Position numbers and translations under genes: made by a program
The notes under the pieces: generated by a model
Told to the model about the DNA's origin: nothing
What the model saw: the letters and a program-made list of their open reading frames with translations, nothing else
The model's database searches: none
IMG/VR virus record: IMGVR_UViG_3300036800_000542
Location: 1 to 32,520 of that record
Source: a virus
Length of the DNA stretch: 32,520 nucleotides
Strand: one strand, 5' to 3'
Shown: positions 16,035-23,511 of the stretch, piece by piece
How the letters are laid out: every line of letters starts with the position of its first letter
How positions within the stretch are numbered: the stretch's first letter is position 1

Positions 16035-16366
16035 CAGGATAACCCCGCTGACCAGCCGGATTGCAGTTTCGGGCGGTCGGTTCGCAAATAGGCCCATTCG
16101 GGATCGGCGAGCCTTTTCTGCACGATCACATCGAATTCGGGCGTGAACATCCGCAACGCCGTGTTGCCCCTGGCGTGCTCTTCATCGAGCCATTTGACGT
16201 AAATGACGTTCGGGATGCGCGCGACATGGCGTCCCCAATCGCCATGTTGTTCGTCACGGCGTGACTCCTTGTTCGATCGCAGGATCGGCTCGACGTCCTG
16301 GACGTGCTCGATCGCAAGGTCCTTGCCGTTGCTGTCGAGATGGAAGCAGAGCTCGAGGCCATCCAT
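16034..16366 (-). CDS. Small conserved phage head protein
   Basis: A 110-aa mixed alpha/beta protein. Conserved-looking segments are GRHVARIPNVIYVKWLDEEH and KRLADPEWAYLRTDRPKLQS, both characteristic of a small family found between capsid and adaptor genes in podoviruses. The ATG starts 1 nt after the previous stop, and its own stop overlaps the adaptor start (TGATG). The molecular role is unknown; the location suggests head completion. Confidence 0.65.
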   Translation of the reverse strand: MDGLELCFHLDSNGKDLAIEHVQDVEPILRSNKESRRDEQHGDWGRHVARIPNVIYVKWLDEEHARGNTALRMFTPEFDVIVQKRLADPEWAYLRTDRPKLQSGWSAGLS

Positions 16367-16367
16367 C

Positions 16368-16691
16368 TCAGTTCATCTCCGCAACCCAAAGCGTGCCAGC
16401 CGTCGCCGTGACCAGGCCGTTGGTCGCGGCCTGGATGACGGAGAGCTTCTGGCCCGGGTTGACGATGATGTATTCCACAGCGTTCGCCGGCAGAAACGAA
16501 GCATTCGTAGCCGTAGCGGCGACGACGTTCGCGGCTTCCGAGACGAGATAGTGGCAGGCGGCATTGGCGCTGAGCCGGACCTGATAGGTTTCCGTTCCGA
16601 ATGCGTTGCCGATGGTGGCCGCGGTGCCGGTGAAGGCGACCGCCTGGACGGTGCCTTGCCGGGACGCAGGCTGTTTTGGGAAAAATGACAT
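16368..16691 (-). CDS. Small beta-rich capsid accessory protein
   Basis: A 107-aa, almost charge-free beta protein: VQAVAFTGTAATIGNAF, TYQVRLSANAACHYLVS, AVEYIIVNPGQKLSVIQA. The composition and position two genes after the major capsid gene suggest a decoration or head-surface protein. It ends 1 nt before the 110-aa gene and begins 2 nt after the 124-aa gene, in a tight operon. No family was named. Confidence 0.6.
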   Translation of the reverse strand: MSFFPKQPASRQGTVQAVAFTGTAATIGNAFGTETYQVRLSANAACHYLVSEAANVVAATATNASFLPANAVEYIIVNPGQKLSVIQAATNGLVTATAGTLWVAEMN

Positions 16692-16693
16692 GG

Positions 16694-17068
16694 TTACTGC
16701 ACCACCATCAGGGCTGAGAAGAACATCGGGATCGATGCGCCGGTCGCACCGGACGGCGTGAACGCCAGCACGTCATTTTCGTTCACCTGGGCGACCGCGT
16801 TGCTGTTGGGCGCGCCGGCCTGAAACTGACCCGCGGCGGAGCCCGCCTGGGTAACGGTAAAGCTGCCAACCGTGGTGCCCTGCGTCACATTGATGACGGT
16901 GACCGTACCGTTGGCGGTGGTGATAGCGCCGCCGAGAATGCCGGAAAACTTCAGGATGATACCACGCGCCGGCGCGGCCACGTAGGCAGCGACGGGCGTT
17001 GTGCCGACTGATGGCGTGTAGGCTGACAGCGGGATCGAATCGAACGTGTAATTATCGGGATAGGGCAT
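16694..17068 (-). CDS. Putative capsid decoration protein
   Basis: A 124-aa beta-rich protein with a good ribosome-binding site (GGAGG before the ATG). It has PARGIILKFSGILGGAITT, NGTVTVINVTQGTTVGSF and a hydrophobic end (GASIPMFFSALMVVQ). It directly follows the major capsid gene, where small decoration or stabilisation proteins usually lie. The role is inferred from position and composition. Confidence 0.6.
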   Translation of the reverse strand: MPYPDNYTFDSIPLSAYTPSVGTTPVAAYVAAPARGIILKFSGILGGAITTANGTVTVINVTQGTTVGSFTVTQAGSAAGQFQAGAPNSNAVAQVNENDVLAFTPSGATGASIPMFFSALMVVQ

Positions 17069-17182
17069 CGTGCCTCCGATCGGAAATGAGAGAAAGAGGC
17101 GCCGGCGGCGCCCCTGTTAAAGTTGTTGACTCGTTTTTGTTTGACGCGTTTTCTTACTTCGCTCGAAAACGCTGCATGATGC

Positions 17183-18148
17183 TTACGACGTGGTGTTGTC
17201 GAACACGCCGCCGCTGGCCTTCTCGTTGCGGGCAACCAGCGCATATTCCGCCAGGAACTCGCGGCGATCGGAATCTCCGGTTTTGGCCAGCGGGATCGAG
17301 ATCATGTTGCGTCCGCTGAGATAGGCCACCGCCCATTTGTCGATCTCCAGCACCAGCACATCGCGCGGGCGCTGGAAGCGGTTGGCGACCACCTTGAGCT
17401 TGCCGAAATCGGATTCGTAGGCATCGACCGATGCCACGATCTTCTTCGACTTGGCCTCCTCGATTGCGGTGGAGCGGCCGGTGAAGGTGGAGAACACCTG
17501 CTTGTTGAAGGCGCCGGTCATGATGGTGCCGGGCTTGCCGCCATTGGTCCAGATCGAGGACAGCACGCTCTTCAGGCGCGCTTCGGTGAACCCGATCTGC
17601 GAGCTCGCGTCGGTGCGTGCGCTGGTGCCGTCGATCGGCGAAGGATCGGCGGGCGAGCCGGCGGTGCCCTTCGACGTGTTGGACGAGATCCACGCCAGGA
17701 TCGAGGCGGTCTTGCGCGGCGTGGTGGTGTTGCCCGTCACCTTGGCCTGGTTGCTGCCGACCAGGATGGTTTCGATATCGCGCTTCAACTCGAGGCCCTT
17801 CAGCATTTCCTGATAAGCCAGTTCGTTGTCGCGGCCGGCGTGATCGACTGCCTGCTGGGTGCCGGAAACCTGCGCCACCTTGTAGGAGATCTGGCAGAGA
17901 TTGCCGAGCCGCACCGTCGGCGTGGTCGTCGTGGTGGTGGGATCGTCGCCTTCGAGCTGGGCGTTGGCGCTGGAGGCCGCGGCCAGTGCCTGGGTCTGCC
18001 ATTCGTGATTGACGGCAGTTGCCTTTTCCTTGTCGACGCTGCTCATGAAGGGCGTATCGGTGGGATCGATGCGATAGATCATATCGCTGAGGTCTTCGCG
18101 GTTGCCAACCGCCTGGTAGGTGGCAAAGGTGGAAGTCGGTAAAGCCAT
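17183..18148 (-). CDS. Major capsid protein (DUF5309/SU10-like, HK97 fold)
   Basis: A 321-aa protein, intact, with AAGGAAA upstream of the ATG. The start ALPTSTFATYQAVGNREDLS followed by IYRIDPTDTPFMSSV is typical of the DUF5309 (SU10-type) major capsid family, which has the HK97 fold. Other family-like parts are NEWQTQ-type strands (VNHEWQTQALAAASS), QISYKVAQVSGTQQAVDHAG, ELAYQEMLKGLELKRDIET and GKPGTIMTGAFNKQVFSTF. The protein assembles the icosahedral shell around the scaffold and portal. No scaffold gene lies directly upstream; a class I cassette occupies that junction instead. Confidence 0.85.
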   Translation of the reverse strand: MALPTSTFATYQAVGNREDLSDMIYRIDPTDTPFMSSVDKEKATAVNHEWQTQALAAASSANAQLEGDDPTTTTTTPTVRLGNLCQISYKVAQVSGTQQAVDHAGRDNELAYQEMLKGLELKRDIETILVGSNQAKVTGNTTTPRKTASILAWISSNTSKGTAGSPADPSPIDGTSARTDASSQIGFTEARLKSVLSSIWTNGGKPGTIMTGAFNKQVFSTFTGRSTAIEEAKSKKIVASVDAYESDFGKLKVVANRFQRPRDVLVLEIDKWAVAYLSGRNMISIPLAKTGDSDRREFLAEYALVARNEKASGGVFDNTTS

Positions 18149-18524
18149 ATCGATGGTTTCCTTGAAGAAGTGATGCCCGTCGCGAGTGCCGTTTCATGGG
18201 CAAGCGATGCACCGCGCGCTTTGTGCAAGCGTTCGCGTCGCGGGAGCCTGGATGATTTGGAAGTGCTTCAAGACCTCGGTCGCACGATGGCGCGGAAGCT
18301 TGGCTTCCGGTTCGGCTTTCCGTCGTCTGTTTCGCCGGGCGCCCGCGCATTGCGCGCAGGGTCAGCGTTGGCATGGCGACAATCCGATTGCCATCCAATT
18401 AAGAATGCCCGCAACCATTTTTATGGTACGGGCTCAAATTTCTTGATGGTGGATATATGCCGGTGATTTGCCCGGCGTGTCAACCTCGGCAAGCGCCTGC
18501 GCAATCGATCGGTTGCGATTGCGA
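18149..18524. other. Non-coding stretch upstream of the capsid gene
   Basis: About 375 bp between the class I cassette and the capsid gene. No convincing gene is seen on either strand; open frames here lack start signals and continue as shadows of the capsid gene. It should contain the capsid 5' leader and possibly a promoter, but no clear -35/-10 pair stood out. Confidence 0.5.
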
Positions 18525-19073
18525 TCAGTTGCCGTACGTCTGGTTCAGGTAGCGGATGTAATCGTCAAGAACGGGAATCCCCGTTCCCTGCGAGTTCGGC
18601 GATTGAGACGTATCGTCGGAATCGCTTCCGTCGCGAGATGATCCGGAACGATCCGGGAAATCGAAGATCGAGGGACGAACGGGCCATTGCGGCATCGGCA
18701 TGCCGCTGACGAGCCCGAGCGGCCTGTCCGGCGGTGCAGCGCTGGCCACAAACGGAACGGCCGGCGCGGTCGTGTCGAACACGGATTGCATCTTGCCATT
18801 GACGACACGCGCCAGGTACCGACGATCGTCCGCGGCAATGGAAGGCAGCGACCCATTTGCAACCGCCGTGGAGGGCGCCGCCGGGGCGTCTGGAAGGGAT
18901 GATCTCTTGAGTTCCTGCAGCCTCCGCAACAGCGGAGAAGAAGCATCACTGGAATTGCCCGCGAGAGAAGAAGCCCAGCTACCGAAACGATCGTCGAACG
19001 ATCCAGCACGATCGGGAGAGTCCGATCGGTTCGATGGGCTAATGATCCCTGCCGGAGAGTTGCTCGCGCCCAA
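18525..19073 (-). pseudogene. C-terminal SFDDRFG-type half of the Gly-rich class I protein
   Basis: The frame is the same as that of the 141-aa gene just upstream, separated only by one TAA and four codons. The first possible start is TTG 19073, without a good ribosome-binding site. The product contains DRAGSFDDRFGSWASSLAGN near residue 25, the same motif as DRPASFDDRFGNWSFSPGG in the M23 protein at 29 kb, where it follows the toxin domain in one chain. A Pro/Ser-rich region and the helix VLDDYIRYLNQTYGN follow. The likely original protein therefore ran from 19511 to 18525 and carried the conserved domain at its C-terminus. The TAA would be a nonsense mutation. Confidence 0.6.
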
Positions 19074-19085
19074 GTCTTGGGCTGG

Positions 19086-19511
19086 TTAACCGGCCTGTTC
19101 GGCATTTGATTGCGGATAGTCGTATTCCCATACGTTATTTCGGCTCGGTACTCCCGCCGCGGCCGCCGAGCCGCGGACAAGTCGCGCTATCCATGGATGC
19201 GAATAATCCGTCGAAAACCCGAAGGGACCGAATCCATCCGTTACGCCAATTCCTGGCGTTCCGATGCCAACTCCAAGGGCTGATGCATTTCCGCCGACGT
19301 TAGACCGGACCGCTCCAACTCCTGGACTCGCCGAAATTGACGGCCCCGTTAAAAGCCCCTCCAGATCGGGCGTGTACCCTGCTGAAAGACTGAGGCGGGG
19401 GCTACCACCGTAAAGTTGAGGATAGGCCCTTCCATGATTATCAATAAACAGGCCAAAACCGAGCCCCCCAGGAAACCCAAAGGTTCCTCCGCCGTAAGTA
19501 CCCTTGGTCAT
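19086..19511 (-). CDS. Gly-rich toxin-like domain of a class I module
   Basis: A 141-aa Gly/Ser-rich beta protein: GTYGGGTFGFPGGLGFGL, IDNHGRAYPQLYGGSPRL, PGVGAVRSNVGGNASALGVG and DGFGPFGFSTDYSHPW. Such Gly-rich beta domains occur at the ends of RHS and other polymorphic toxins and may act on membranes. A related Gly-rich protein is at 27061-27786. The ATG overlaps the stop of the membrane gene before it by 4 nt (ATGA), so the two are translationally coupled. Its membrane-protein partner fits a membrane-acting toxin. The frame continues after a single TAA into the SFDDRFG-type region. The toxic activity is inferred. Confidence 0.55.
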   Translation of the reverse strand: MTKGTYGGGTFGFPGGLGFGLFIDNHGRAYPQLYGGSPRLSLSAGYTPDLEGLLTGPSISASPGVGAVRSNVGGNASALGVGIGTPGIGVTDGFGPFGFSTDYSHPWIARLVRGSAAAAGVPSRNNVWEYDYPQSNAEQAG

Positions 19512-19888
19512 AACACTTCCTTATTGCCCCGGGCCTGCGCCCGATCGCAATTCTCCTTATAAGTTTTCCGGGATTTGATCGTTGACCAAACCTGCGCAAA
19601 GAGAGCGATCAAGATGAGACAGCCGATGATCAATTGGTGGATAGAAAAAAAGGCCAGCGAGATACATAGAAACACCACGCAACCGCCGATCTGGGAGCTG
19701 ACGTACTCCGCTTGCAACGACAGCGGCGTCGTATGACTAAGCGCCAGCACCGAGAATGCATAGCGCGAGGCCAGAGGGTCCTGGAATTGCGGGGGAAATG
19801 AATCGACTATCGAATTATAGACTATCTGCGATTTGATGCCTGACCAGATTCCGGCGAGCCCGGCTAAAACGACGAAAACAGCAACCAT
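19508..19888 (-). CDS. Two-TM membrane protein, putative immunity of a class I module
   Basis: A 126-aa protein with a hydrophobic N-terminal segment (VAVFVVLAGLAGIWSGI), an outer loop with SIVDSFPPQFQDPLASRYAF, and a second long segment (CVVFLCISLAFFSIHQLIIG, extended by CLILIALFAQVW) that may be a hairpin. The C-terminal tail is charged (KSRKTYKENCDRAQARGNKE). It precedes and overlaps the Gly-rich gene, and a near-consensus SOS promoter lies about 180 nt upstream. The placement and topology suggest that it protects the inner membrane against the Gly-rich partner. No named family was recognised. Confidence 0.65.
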   Translation of the reverse strand: MVAVFVVLAGLAGIWSGIKSQIVYNSIVDSFPPQFQDPLASRYAFSVLALSHTTPLSLQAEYVSSQIGGCVVFLCISLAFFSIHQLIIGCLILIALFAQVWSTIKSRKTYKENCDRAQARGNKEVL

Positions 19889-20019
19889 GTTTGTTTCACT
19901 CTAATGCCGGGATTAGGAACGTCGCGTTGTTGTATCGAGGCAGGCAAAATCATATTCACCAAAAGGACATTGGTGGCGCAGCGGCGCGGAGCCATGACCC
20001 TGTTGGCTTTGCCAGCGTC

Positions 20020-20061
20020 GAACCCACTTACCAACAACACGAACCCACTTACCAACAACAC
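20020..20061. repeat. Tandem 21-bp repeat just downstream of the SOS promoter
   Basis: Two exact head-to-tail copies of a 21-bp unit beginning GAACCCACTTACC and ending CAACAACAC (20020-20040 and 20041-20061). They lie within the first bases of the predicted transcript from the promoter at 20064-20092. Each copy starts with GAAC, but the spacing is not that of a LexA box. Slipped-strand duplication is the simplest origin. Confidence 0.9.
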
Positions 20062-20063
20062 CC

Positions 20064-20092
20064 TGCATAGAACAAAACAGGAACAACGTCAA
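20064..20092 (-). promoter_or_regulatory. SOS promoter: LexA box in a 17-bp spacer
   Basis: On the minus strand, TTGACG (20092-20087) and TATGCA (20069-20064) are separated by exactly 17 bp, and the spacer holds GAAC-N7-GAAC (20070-20084 on the plus strand). It drives the membrane protein and Gly-rich genes at 19888-18525 after a leader of about 180 nt that includes the tandem repeat. Confidence 0.8.
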
Positions 20093-20131
20093 CCGCGCGC
20101 CCTCGCGCTGTGTGTCGAATACCTCGCCGCG

Positions 20132-20428
20132 TCAGACGATCCCGAACCGCTTGCGCCGCTCGGCGGTCTGCGCCAGCTCTTTCAATTCGGCCTGCGCCAG
20201 TTTGCCGTTGGTGACCATTGATGTGAGATGATCGCGCACCTTGCTGACGATATTGATCGCGAGAAATAGCTTTTCGCGACCGCTCACATCATCGATCGTG
20301 GTGGCCCGCCACGCTGCGCCGTAACTATCCTCGAGCCCTTTGAAGGCCTCGACCAGCAGCTCATTGTCTAGCAAGTCCTGCGCGCGCATGGCCTTCGCCA
20401 CGGCTTCGCCGAGCTGGGTTTCGCTCAT
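20132..20428 (-). CDS. Small conserved phage protein between portal and capsid
   Basis: A 98-aa all-helical protein: LGEAVAKAMRAQDLLDNELL, LEDSYGAAWRATTIDDVSG, INIVSKVRDHLTSM and ELAQTAERRKRFG. The start at 20428 has AAGGA 8-9 nt upstream; the ATG 9 nt earlier is too close to it. Proteins like this recur between portal and capsid genes of podoviruses. The function is unknown. It marks the end of the portal-side toxin array and the return to core genes. Confidence 0.7.
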   Translation of the reverse strand: MSETQLGEAVAKAMRAQDLLDNELLVEAFKGLEDSYGAAWRATTIDDVSGREKLFLAINIVSKVRDHLTSMVTNGKLAQAELKELAQTAERRKRFGIV

Positions 20429-20556
20429 CGAACACATTCCTTCAGCGGGAGGTCGGATAGATATTGTTCAGTCCTGTTCGTGTCGGCGGTCACGGCGATA
20501 CGGACATCACCAATGAGGCAGTATTTGCGCCGCGATTGATCGCGCCAACTGCACGA

Positions 20557-21063
20557 TCAGGACGGCGCTTCGTCGCCCCTGACCAACGAGCCATTGTTCA
20601 AGACAAAGATGCCTGGGTCCCCGAACTTTTTAAGCGACCAGAGACTCGATTTTGGTTCGGTTGGAAATATCGATTTGCCCAGACGGATGGTCGCTCCCAG
20701 ATCAAATTCCAGGATGGTGTCAGCCGCATCGAAGCGAACCGATGATACTCTTTGCCCATCCAGGTCCTGCAATACTTCCCGGACCGTGGCTTCGCTGGAA
20801 TCGAGGCTGACCGTCTCATCCGTCACGGAAATCGACCATCGCGAGTCTTCAATAAACAGGGAAAAGTCGCCCCGGATCGATACGCGCCTGCGCGCCATAT
20901 GCCGCACGACCCGTGACATCGTCGATTTGCTTTTTATCGGCTCCCGTACGACCAGATGTGGGGCGCCGAACTCCAAAAATATAACTGTACCGTGCCCTCT
21001 CGTGCCTCCCCAAACCAACTCACCGACGATCTGCCGCAGCAGCTCCCGAATTTCCTTATCCAT
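20557..21063 (-). CDS. Putative immunity protein for the 21.1-21.6 kb toxin
   Basis: A 168-aa soluble protein with alternating strands and charged turns: ELLRQIVGELVWGGTRGHGT, FLEFGAPHLVVREPIKS, RRVSIRGDFSLFIEDSRW and LQDLDGQRVSSVRF, followed by LEFDLGATIRLG. It resembles a rhizobial family of small proteins found beside toxin genes and having a VRGxW-type strand and an LDGQ turn. It follows the toxin gene by 30 nt. No signal peptide is present, so it should act in the cytoplasm. The base composition is less GC-rich than the core genes. Immunity is inferred from context. Confidence 0.6.
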   Translation of the reverse strand: MDKEIRELLRQIVGELVWGGTRGHGTVIFLEFGAPHLVVREPIKSKSTMSRVVRHMARRRVSIRGDFSLFIEDSRWSISVTDETVSLDSSEATVREVLQDLDGQRVSSVRFDAADTILEFDLGATIRLGKSIFPTEPKSSLWSLKKFGDPGIFVLNNGSLVRGDEAPS

Positions 21064-21093
21064 TTCCGGTTTCCATGACTGGCGTCATCATCT

Positions 21094-21573
21094 TCACTTT
21101 CCGAACATGTCGATCGCGATTTGGCGTATCTCATGATACCCATACCCTTGGCCGCTGATTTCCTGGTGCAGCCGGTCTCGCTGAGCATCGCTTAGGCCGA
21201 ATTCTACCTGAATTGCCCGAACCTGGGCATTCTGTGCCTGATTATTTCCAGGCATACCATCGTTCGCGGCCACCTGGGTATCGGAAGCGGGAGGAAACGA
21301 AGAGACACCGGAATCACCGGCCACGCCAGGCGGCCCATTTTTCGCCGGCACGCCAGCGTCAGGCTGGCCGGCTCCCGCCGCCAGCCACGCCGGCTGACTT
21401 TGCATTTGGACCTGCGTCGACTGAAGTGGCGTTGGTGGAGTCTGTGTCTGCGCTTGAACTTGCGCCGGTTGCGTTGTGGCGTCCGCGGCGAACGGATCAT
21501 GGTCGACCGGCACGAGCGAGATGTCGTCAAAGTCCGGCTGATGATCGACCGGCATCAGAGAAAAATCATTCAT
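21094..21573 (-). CDS. Class II toxin of the portal-linked array
   Basis: A 159-aa protein. The leader NDFSLMPVDHQPDFDDISLV shares the pattern SL.PV..QPDF...SLVP with the toxin at 23834, which starts on the stop of the intact portal 3' end. Residues 30-110 are a Gln/Pro/Ala-rich linker. The C-terminal 40 residues, VEFGLSDAQRDRLHQEISGQ followed by GYGYHEIRQIA, form a short helical tip of a kind found at the ends of polymorphic toxins. Its activity is unknown. The start lies 2 nt after the stop of a copied portal 3' end (21576), mimicking the original portal-toxin junction. The immunity-like gene at 21063 follows. Confidence 0.65.
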   Translation of the reverse strand: MNDFSLMPVDHQPDFDDISLVPVDHDPFAADATTQPAQVQAQTQTPPTPLQSTQVQMQSQPAWLAAGAGQPDAGVPAKNGPPGVAGDSGVSSFPPASDTQVAANDGMPGNNQAQNAQVRAIQVEFGLSDAQRDRLHQEISGQGYGYHEIRQIAIDMFGK

Positions 21574-21575
21574 GA

Positions 21576-21825
21576 TTAAGGACCATTAGAAGTCTGCTGG
21601 GGCCGATCGGGGAAAGATGGATCGTTCTGCGCCTGCTGCCGTTCGATCTGCGCCTTGTGCGCGGCCATCATCTGGTCGGTCTGCGCCCTCGCCTGCGCGG
21701 CCAGCAGTTTCGGGTCAGGCGGCGGCGTGGGTGGCGCCAGCGGCGGATTCATCAATTGCCCGGTCTGCGGGTTGATCGCGGTGGGATCTTATGACCGATG
21801 ATCCGCGGCGGCTCGGCCGCGGTAT
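21576..21825 (-). pseudogene. Duplicated portal 3' end, copy 1
   Basis: The minus strand reads NTAAEPPRIIGHK, then DPTAINPQTGQL and PDPKLLAAQARAQTDQMMA, closely matching the portal C-terminus. At DNA level 21630-21790 aligns almost base for base with 24067-24222. It has no start, misses a few codons (NPDQFF), and ends in an unrelated short tail with TAA at 21576, just before the toxin ATG. It is a displaced portal end that once carried a class II toxin junction. Confidence 0.85.
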
Positions 21826-21847
21826 TCATGCCGCGTTTGGAGTCGAT

Positions 21848-22332
21848 TTACCCTAGCGTCCAGCGTTCTTCTTCCGTCAGCCTCTCTTGCGGCTCTTTCA
21901 GCACGATAGCTATGAGTGCTTTAGGATCTCCCCGAACGTATCGTCGGACGTCCACGGAGATTGGAAATACATCATCAACGTGCAGACCGAGGAATCGAGC
22001 AAGCGCCTCTGGACCTCGATCCGTAAAGTCGACATCGTGATACCGCGCGAGGTGAAACCACTCGCCACCGCGTTCAATCGAGAGAGTCAGAAAGTGTTGA
22101 GTGTCCCGCGGATTTGTGACGTTGTAATTTCCGATCAATGCCATACCAGTGAACCGTCCCCTAAGCGAACCTGGGCACCTACTAATCTTTTGGCAAGGCT
22201 CTCAACCGGAAGCTCTTCGACCGGCTGCATGATCATCTCACCAATTTCGTCATCGATCAGCCACTCCCATACAGGACGCGTCTGAAAGTCCGCCACCGTC
22301 AGCGCTTCAACCGACTTGATCTTTTCGCTCAT
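21848..22332 (-). pseudogene. Immunity-like gene, paralogue C, frameshifted
   Basis: Two frames (22332-22135 and 22144-21848) together match the intact 163-aa paralogue at 22616-23107 over its whole length: VEALTVADFQTRPVWEW / VESLTVSDFQAHPLWEF, HFLTLSIERGGEWFHLARYH and ARFLGLHVDDVFPISVDVR. One base is missing near 22133, between VW and IGNYNV. The second frame opens with ATG inside the overlap (ATGGCATTGA), so re-initiation producing two chains is conceivable. It has its own LexA box 32 nt upstream, but no toxin directly beside it. It probably once formed a module now lost. Confidence 0.7.
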
Positions 22333-22357
22333 GGCGCATCCGTTTTAAAGCATGCAT

Positions 22358-22386
22358 CACATAGAACAAAATAAGAACACTTCTAT
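22358..22386 (-). promoter_or_regulatory. LexA (SOS) box upstream of the paralogue C immunity gene
   Basis: GAAC-N7-GAAC lies at 22364-22378 on the plus strand, with a TATGTG -10 (22363-22358) on the minus strand. The hexamer 17 bp upstream (ATAGAA) is a poor -35; a TTGACT lies 28 bp away, suggesting an 11-bp insertion that pushed the original -35 out of place. Confidence 0.65.
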
Positions 22387-22451
22387 GATCGAGTCAACCT
22401 TTGGTTTTAAGAGGTCTGCGGAGGCAATTGTCGTGGAGAACCGGTCGGCGT

Positions 22452-22604
22452 CTATCGAAGATCGCCCGGCAAGTTCTGCGCCAATAATCCAGGACCGGCC
22501 GGCGCCAGCGGATGCAGCAATTGTCCGATCCGCGGAATAATCACGGCAAGCTCGTAAGAACCGGCTTGCGTTCTTATGCGTGTGATCCGCGCCAGCTCGG
22601 CGAG
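22452..22604 (-). pseudogene. Duplicated portal 3' end, copy 2, heavily decayed
   Basis: The minus strand reads AELARITRIRTQAGSYELA, then IGQLLHPLAPAGPGLLAQN. Against the portal C-terminus (AELTRIMGHKNPDQFF, then TGQLLHPPPAPPTPPPDPKLLAAQ) it is clearly related but eroded. It lies right after the paralogue B immunity gene, where a copied portal end is expected if modules stack. No toxin remains after it. Confidence 0.65.
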
Positions 22605-22615
22605 ACGCTCGATTA

Positions 22616-23107
22616 CTATCGCGAGCTTAGCTCAATGAGTTCTGAGCGCGTCAGCTTCTCTTGCGGCTCTTTCAGCACTATGGCTGTGAGTGCCTTAGGA
22701 TCACCGCGAACGTATGGCCGAACGTCCACGGTAATTGGGAATACATCGTCAACGTGCAGGCCCAGGAACCGGGCAAGCGCCTCTGGACCTTCATCCGGAA
22801 AGCCGACGTCGTGATAGCGCGCAAGGTGAAACCACTCGCCATTGCGTTCAATCGACAGAGTCAGGAAGTGCTGAGTGGAGCGTGGATCTGTGACGTCGAA
22901 ATTTCCGACAGATCCCCATACCCATGAACCGTTCCCGAGGCGAACGTCCAAGCCTAGTATCTCGTCCTCGAGGCTCTCAACCGGAAGCTTCTCGACCGGC
23001 CGAACCATTGTTTCGCCAATTTCGTCATCGTACAGGAACTCCCACAGAGGATGAGCCTGGAAGTCTGACACCGTCAGCGATTCAACCGGCTTGATGTTTT
23101 CAATCAT
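22616..23107 (-). CDS. Immunity-like protein, paralogue B (intact)
   Basis: A 163-aa soluble protein: VESLTVSDFQAHPLWEF, a DDEIGETMVRPVEKLPVESL segment, LDVRLGNGSWVWG, STQHFLTLSIERNGEWFHLA and ARFLGLHVDDVFPITVDVRP, ending KEPQEKLTRSE. The repeated strand-turn pattern and neighbour context suggest an immunity protein; I do not know a family name. The ATG overlaps by 4 nt the stop of a toxin remnant (ATGA), the coupling expected of a toxin/immunity pair. With its toxin gone it may be an orphan immunity gene. Confidence 0.65.
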   Translation of the reverse strand: MIENIKPVESLTVSDFQAHPLWEFLYDDEIGETMVRPVEKLPVESLEDEILGLDVRLGNGSWVWGSVGNFDVTDPRSTQHFLTLSIERNGEWFHLARYHDVGFPDEGPEALARFLGLHVDDVFPITVDVRPYVRGDPKALTAIVLKEPQEKLTRSELIELSSR

Positions 23108-23289
23108 GGCGTGGGAAATCCGCTTTTGAGCAATGCATCATAAAGCTTCGTGCTGTTGTCTGCATCGAATTCTTTCGTATGCGCTGCGAGTTCTTGTAGT
23201 GCCTCCTGCCTCTTTGCCGGGCTAAGGCTTCGGTCGTACGAGTGCAGCACCGGCTGCCGGATTTCTTTCCTACTAAAATGATTGCTGAA
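23104..23289 (-). pseudogene. C-terminal toxin remnant without start
   Basis: An open stretch of 61 codons directly after the stop of the 72-aa gene reads RKEIRQPVLHSYDRSLSPAK, then RQEALQELAAHTKEFDADN and KLYDALLKSGFPTP. It has no start codon, and its TGA overlaps the paralogue B ATG by 4 nt. Its helical pattern and coupling to an immunity gene mark it as the surviving C-terminal tip of a toxin whose leader and linker were deleted. Confidence 0.6.
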
Positions 23290-23292
23290 TTA

Positions 23293-23511
23293 TCACGGCT
23301 GCTTTCCGAACTTACGAAGCTCTGGATGGTCGCCATAAATCGATTCATGCAGCAAGCCATCGATGCGTGCGATAATTTCTCCCACCAACTTTGCAACAGC
23401 TAGCAACTCCTCCCTTGAACTCATATCGCGTACAAGATGCAATGTGGAATTTAGCTCTTTTATTGCTTCTTCGGCGTGTATCTGGAATCGTTTGGCTGTT
23501 AGAATATCCAT
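23293..23511 (-). CDS. Small helical immunity-like protein A
   Basis: A 72-aa helical protein (MDILTAKRFQIHAEEAIKEL, MSSREELLAVAKLVGEIIAR, YGDHPELRKFG). The start at 23511 overlaps the toxin stop as TAATG, so the two are coupled. Small all-helical proteins are common cytoplasmic immunity partners. The amphipathic central helix with LLAVAKLVGEI may pack against the toxin. No family was recognised. Confidence 0.6.
   Translation of the reverse strand: MDILTAKRFQIHAEEAIKELNSTLHLVRDMSSREELLAVAKLVGEIIARIDGLLHESIYGDHPELRKFGKQP

Noticed and set aside
17154-18398. Long minus-strand frame (414 codons) overlapping the capsid gene
   Set aside because: It overlaps the well supported capsid frame along its whole length and gives Arg/His-rich sequence typical of a shifted frame in GC-rich DNA.
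19066-19082. Palindrome GCCCAAG-A-CTTGGGC as a hairpin or operator
   Set aside because: With a one-base centre it cannot form a normal hairpin, and it coincides with the junction codons after the TAA; no second copy was seen elsewhere.
19864-20061. Minus-strand ORF of 65 codons with an LLVSGF repeat near the SOS promoter
   Set aside because: It starts with GTG at or before the predicted transcription start, its repeat comes from the 21-bp DNA repeat, and it overlaps the 19888 gene; treated as leader sequence.
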